Source of the DNA: JBBSBL01 sp038251325
Lineage (GTDB): Bacteria > Actinomycetota > Thermoleophilia > Solirubrobacterales > Solirubrobacteraceae
NCBI GenBank assembly: GCA_038251325.1
Contig: JBBSBL010000009.1
Location: 1-64,000 of the forward strand
DNA length: 64,000 nt
Reading direction: 5' to 3'
The notes beneath the pieces were generated by a model. That model saw nothing but the letters and a program-made list of their open reading frames with translations. It was not told the DNA's origin and ran no database searches. The position numbers and the translations under genes were made by a program. Positions 63,030-64,000 of the stretch are shown piece by piece. Position 1 is the first letter of the stretch; each line of letters starts with the position of its first letter.

Positions 63030-64000
63030 ATGGTTCGCCGGCTCCTGCCGCTCCTGACCCTCGCCGCGCTGGTGGCGCCTCCTTCCGCGGCCGCGGCCGC
63101 GGCCCCGGCGCCGGCGGGCACCCTCCAGCCGCTGACCCCGTTCGCCGGCGCCCGGGCCACCGCCGGCACGCGCCTGACCTTCCGGGCGCGCGTACCGGCC
63201 GAGGCGCTCACGCCCGTGCGGATCGTGGTGGCCTCGAGCCCCCGGACCGACGGCGGCGCGCTGCGGCCGGACGCGGTGGCCGCGACCGGCGACGCCGCCC
63301 CGGGCGCCCTGGACCCCTTCGTGGTGGAATGGCGGCCGTCGGGGGCGGCCGCCCGGGCCCTCGCGCGCCGCGGGCGCTACTGGTGGCAGGTCGTGGCACG
63401 GTCGTCGGCGCCCGCCGGCGCCGAGGAGCGCTCCACCCCGCGCAGCCTCGTCCTGACCGCACCGGCCCTGGCTGGCGGCCCTATCCCGCGCTGGATCGGT
63501 CGCCACGGCCACACCGCCTTCCGGGTCAGCCTGCGCAACGTGCCGTCCGAGGTCAGCGTCACCCGGTTCCTCGCCCTGGCGGTGGGCAGCGGCCGGCGCT
63601 GGGGCCTCCGACCGCTGGGCACGACGAACCGCGTGGCCGGTCGCCGGGACGGCGTCAGCGTCGTCGGTTTCTCGCGGGCGCTGCCGCCCGGAGCGCTCGG
63701 GCTGACCACGATCTATCGCGTGGTGCTCTACCGGGTCACCCGCCGCTGCGGCCCGGCCGGCTGCGTCATGGTCGGGCCACCGCGGCGGGTGGGGACCCGG
63801 GTCGTCGTGCGCGACGTGGCGCTCGACCCGACCGTGTCGTGGGCGCCAGGCCCGGCGCACCCCGCGATCGACCGCTACGACCTGGAGACGGCCCTGCTCC
63901 ACGAGCTCGGCCACGCGGCCGGCAACCGGCGCCATGCGCGACGCTGCGCCGACTCGCCGATGGTCCCGGCGCTCGCGGCCGGCGAGTGGTGGCGTGGCCC
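63030..64000 (+). CDS. Secreted metzincin-like metallopeptidase (partial, runs off the window)
   Basis: From ATG 63030 the frame is open to the window end (323 codons). A signal peptide (residues about 1-25, ending in an alanine run) precedes a beta-rich domain resembling a sugar- or protein-binding module (TFRARVPAEALTPVRIVVAS). Residues 291-301 read HELGHAAGNRRH, the HExxHxxGxxH zinc motif of metzincins, in a context (VRDVALDP before, ADSPMVP after) like matrixins, where a methionine forms the Met-turn. The C-terminus is missing. Confidence 0.82.
   Translation, partial: MVRRLLPLLTLAALVAPPSAAAAAAPAPAGTLQPLTPFAGARATAGTRLTFRARVPAEALTPVRIVVASSPRTDGGALRPDAVAATGDAAPGALDPFVVEWRPSGAAARALARRGRYWWQVVARSSAPAGAEERSTPRSLVLTAPALAGGPIPRWIGRHGHTAFRVSLRNVPSEVSVTRFLALAVGSGRRWGLRPLGTTNRVAGRRDGVSVVGFSRALPPGALGLTTIYRVVLYRVTRRCGPAGCVMVGPPRRVGTRVVVRDVALDPTVSWAPGPAHPAIDRYDLETALLHELGHAAGNRRHARRCADSPMVPALAAGEWWRG

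Overview
The window is very GC-rich, with strong G/C preference at third codon positions, many GTG starts and 4-base stop/start overlaps. Gene content (GatCAB instead of an evident glutaminyl-tRNA synthetase, PknB-type kinase, PcrA helicase, delta-60 repeat protein, lysyl-oxidase-like secreted protein, HDOD-LuxR regulator) fits a deep-branching actinobacterium, most likely Thermoleophilia/Solirubrobacterales. This is inferred from gene content; no rRNA is present to settle it.

Layout. 0-9 kb, minus strand: branched-chain amino acid synthesis (ilvB-ilvN and the start of a further gene), small membrane proteins, gatC-gatA-gatB, two membrane proteins coupled to folD. 9-11.2 kb: a pcrA/uvrD-type helicase interrupted by one in-frame amber codon. 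11-19.5 kb: polysaccharide deacetylase, two glycosyltransferases, cysE and cysK, a secreted lysyl-oxidase-like protein, an acyltransferase coupled to an enoyl-CoA hydratase, and a DUF3891 protein. 19.5-21.6 kb: a lower-GC patch with a membrane-anchored cytochrome c between transposase remnants. 21.6-29 kb: Rrf2 and HDOD-LuxR regulators, gltX divergent from nfo, an orphan antitoxin, dodecin, and a TetR gene divergent from a YceI/FMN-reductase pair with two palindromic operators between them. 29-39.4 kb: PASTA lipoprotein facing a PknB-like kinase, a CtpE-like P-type ATPase, lon, a double-cupredoxin protein and a succinate-semialdehyde-type dehydrogenase.

39.4-41.2 kb holds the most unusual structure: a 1754-bp segment bounded by perfect 38-bp inverted repeats and flanked by a 14-bp near-perfect direct repeat. 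It carries a PRC-barrel-like gene and a lipoprotein gene but no transposase, and looks like a non-autonomous mobile element inserted at the stop codon of the aldehyde dehydrogenase. 41.3-53 kb: a 1201-residue secreted delta-60/metallopeptidase protein, a heterodimeric ABC exporter, a secreted alpha/beta hydrolase and a subtilisin-like protease. 52.8-54 kb: a perfect match to the Gram-positive LexA box, tRNA-Gln(CTG) on the minus strand, and an HNH gene with no ordinary start codon downstream of the tRNA. 55.3-61.8 kb, minus strand: two APC transporters with UspA-like tails, two TrkA-type RCK proteins and a ferredoxin-reductase-like flavoprotein form one operon-like run, perhaps for potassium or amino acid transport. 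The window ends inside a secreted metzincin-like protease.

A recurring feature ties many genes together: a TANNNT hexamer, mostly TAGNNT or TACNNT, lies 6-10 bases before the start codon of at least 17 genes or operons on both strands. This is what leaderless transcription from a minus-10 element would look like.
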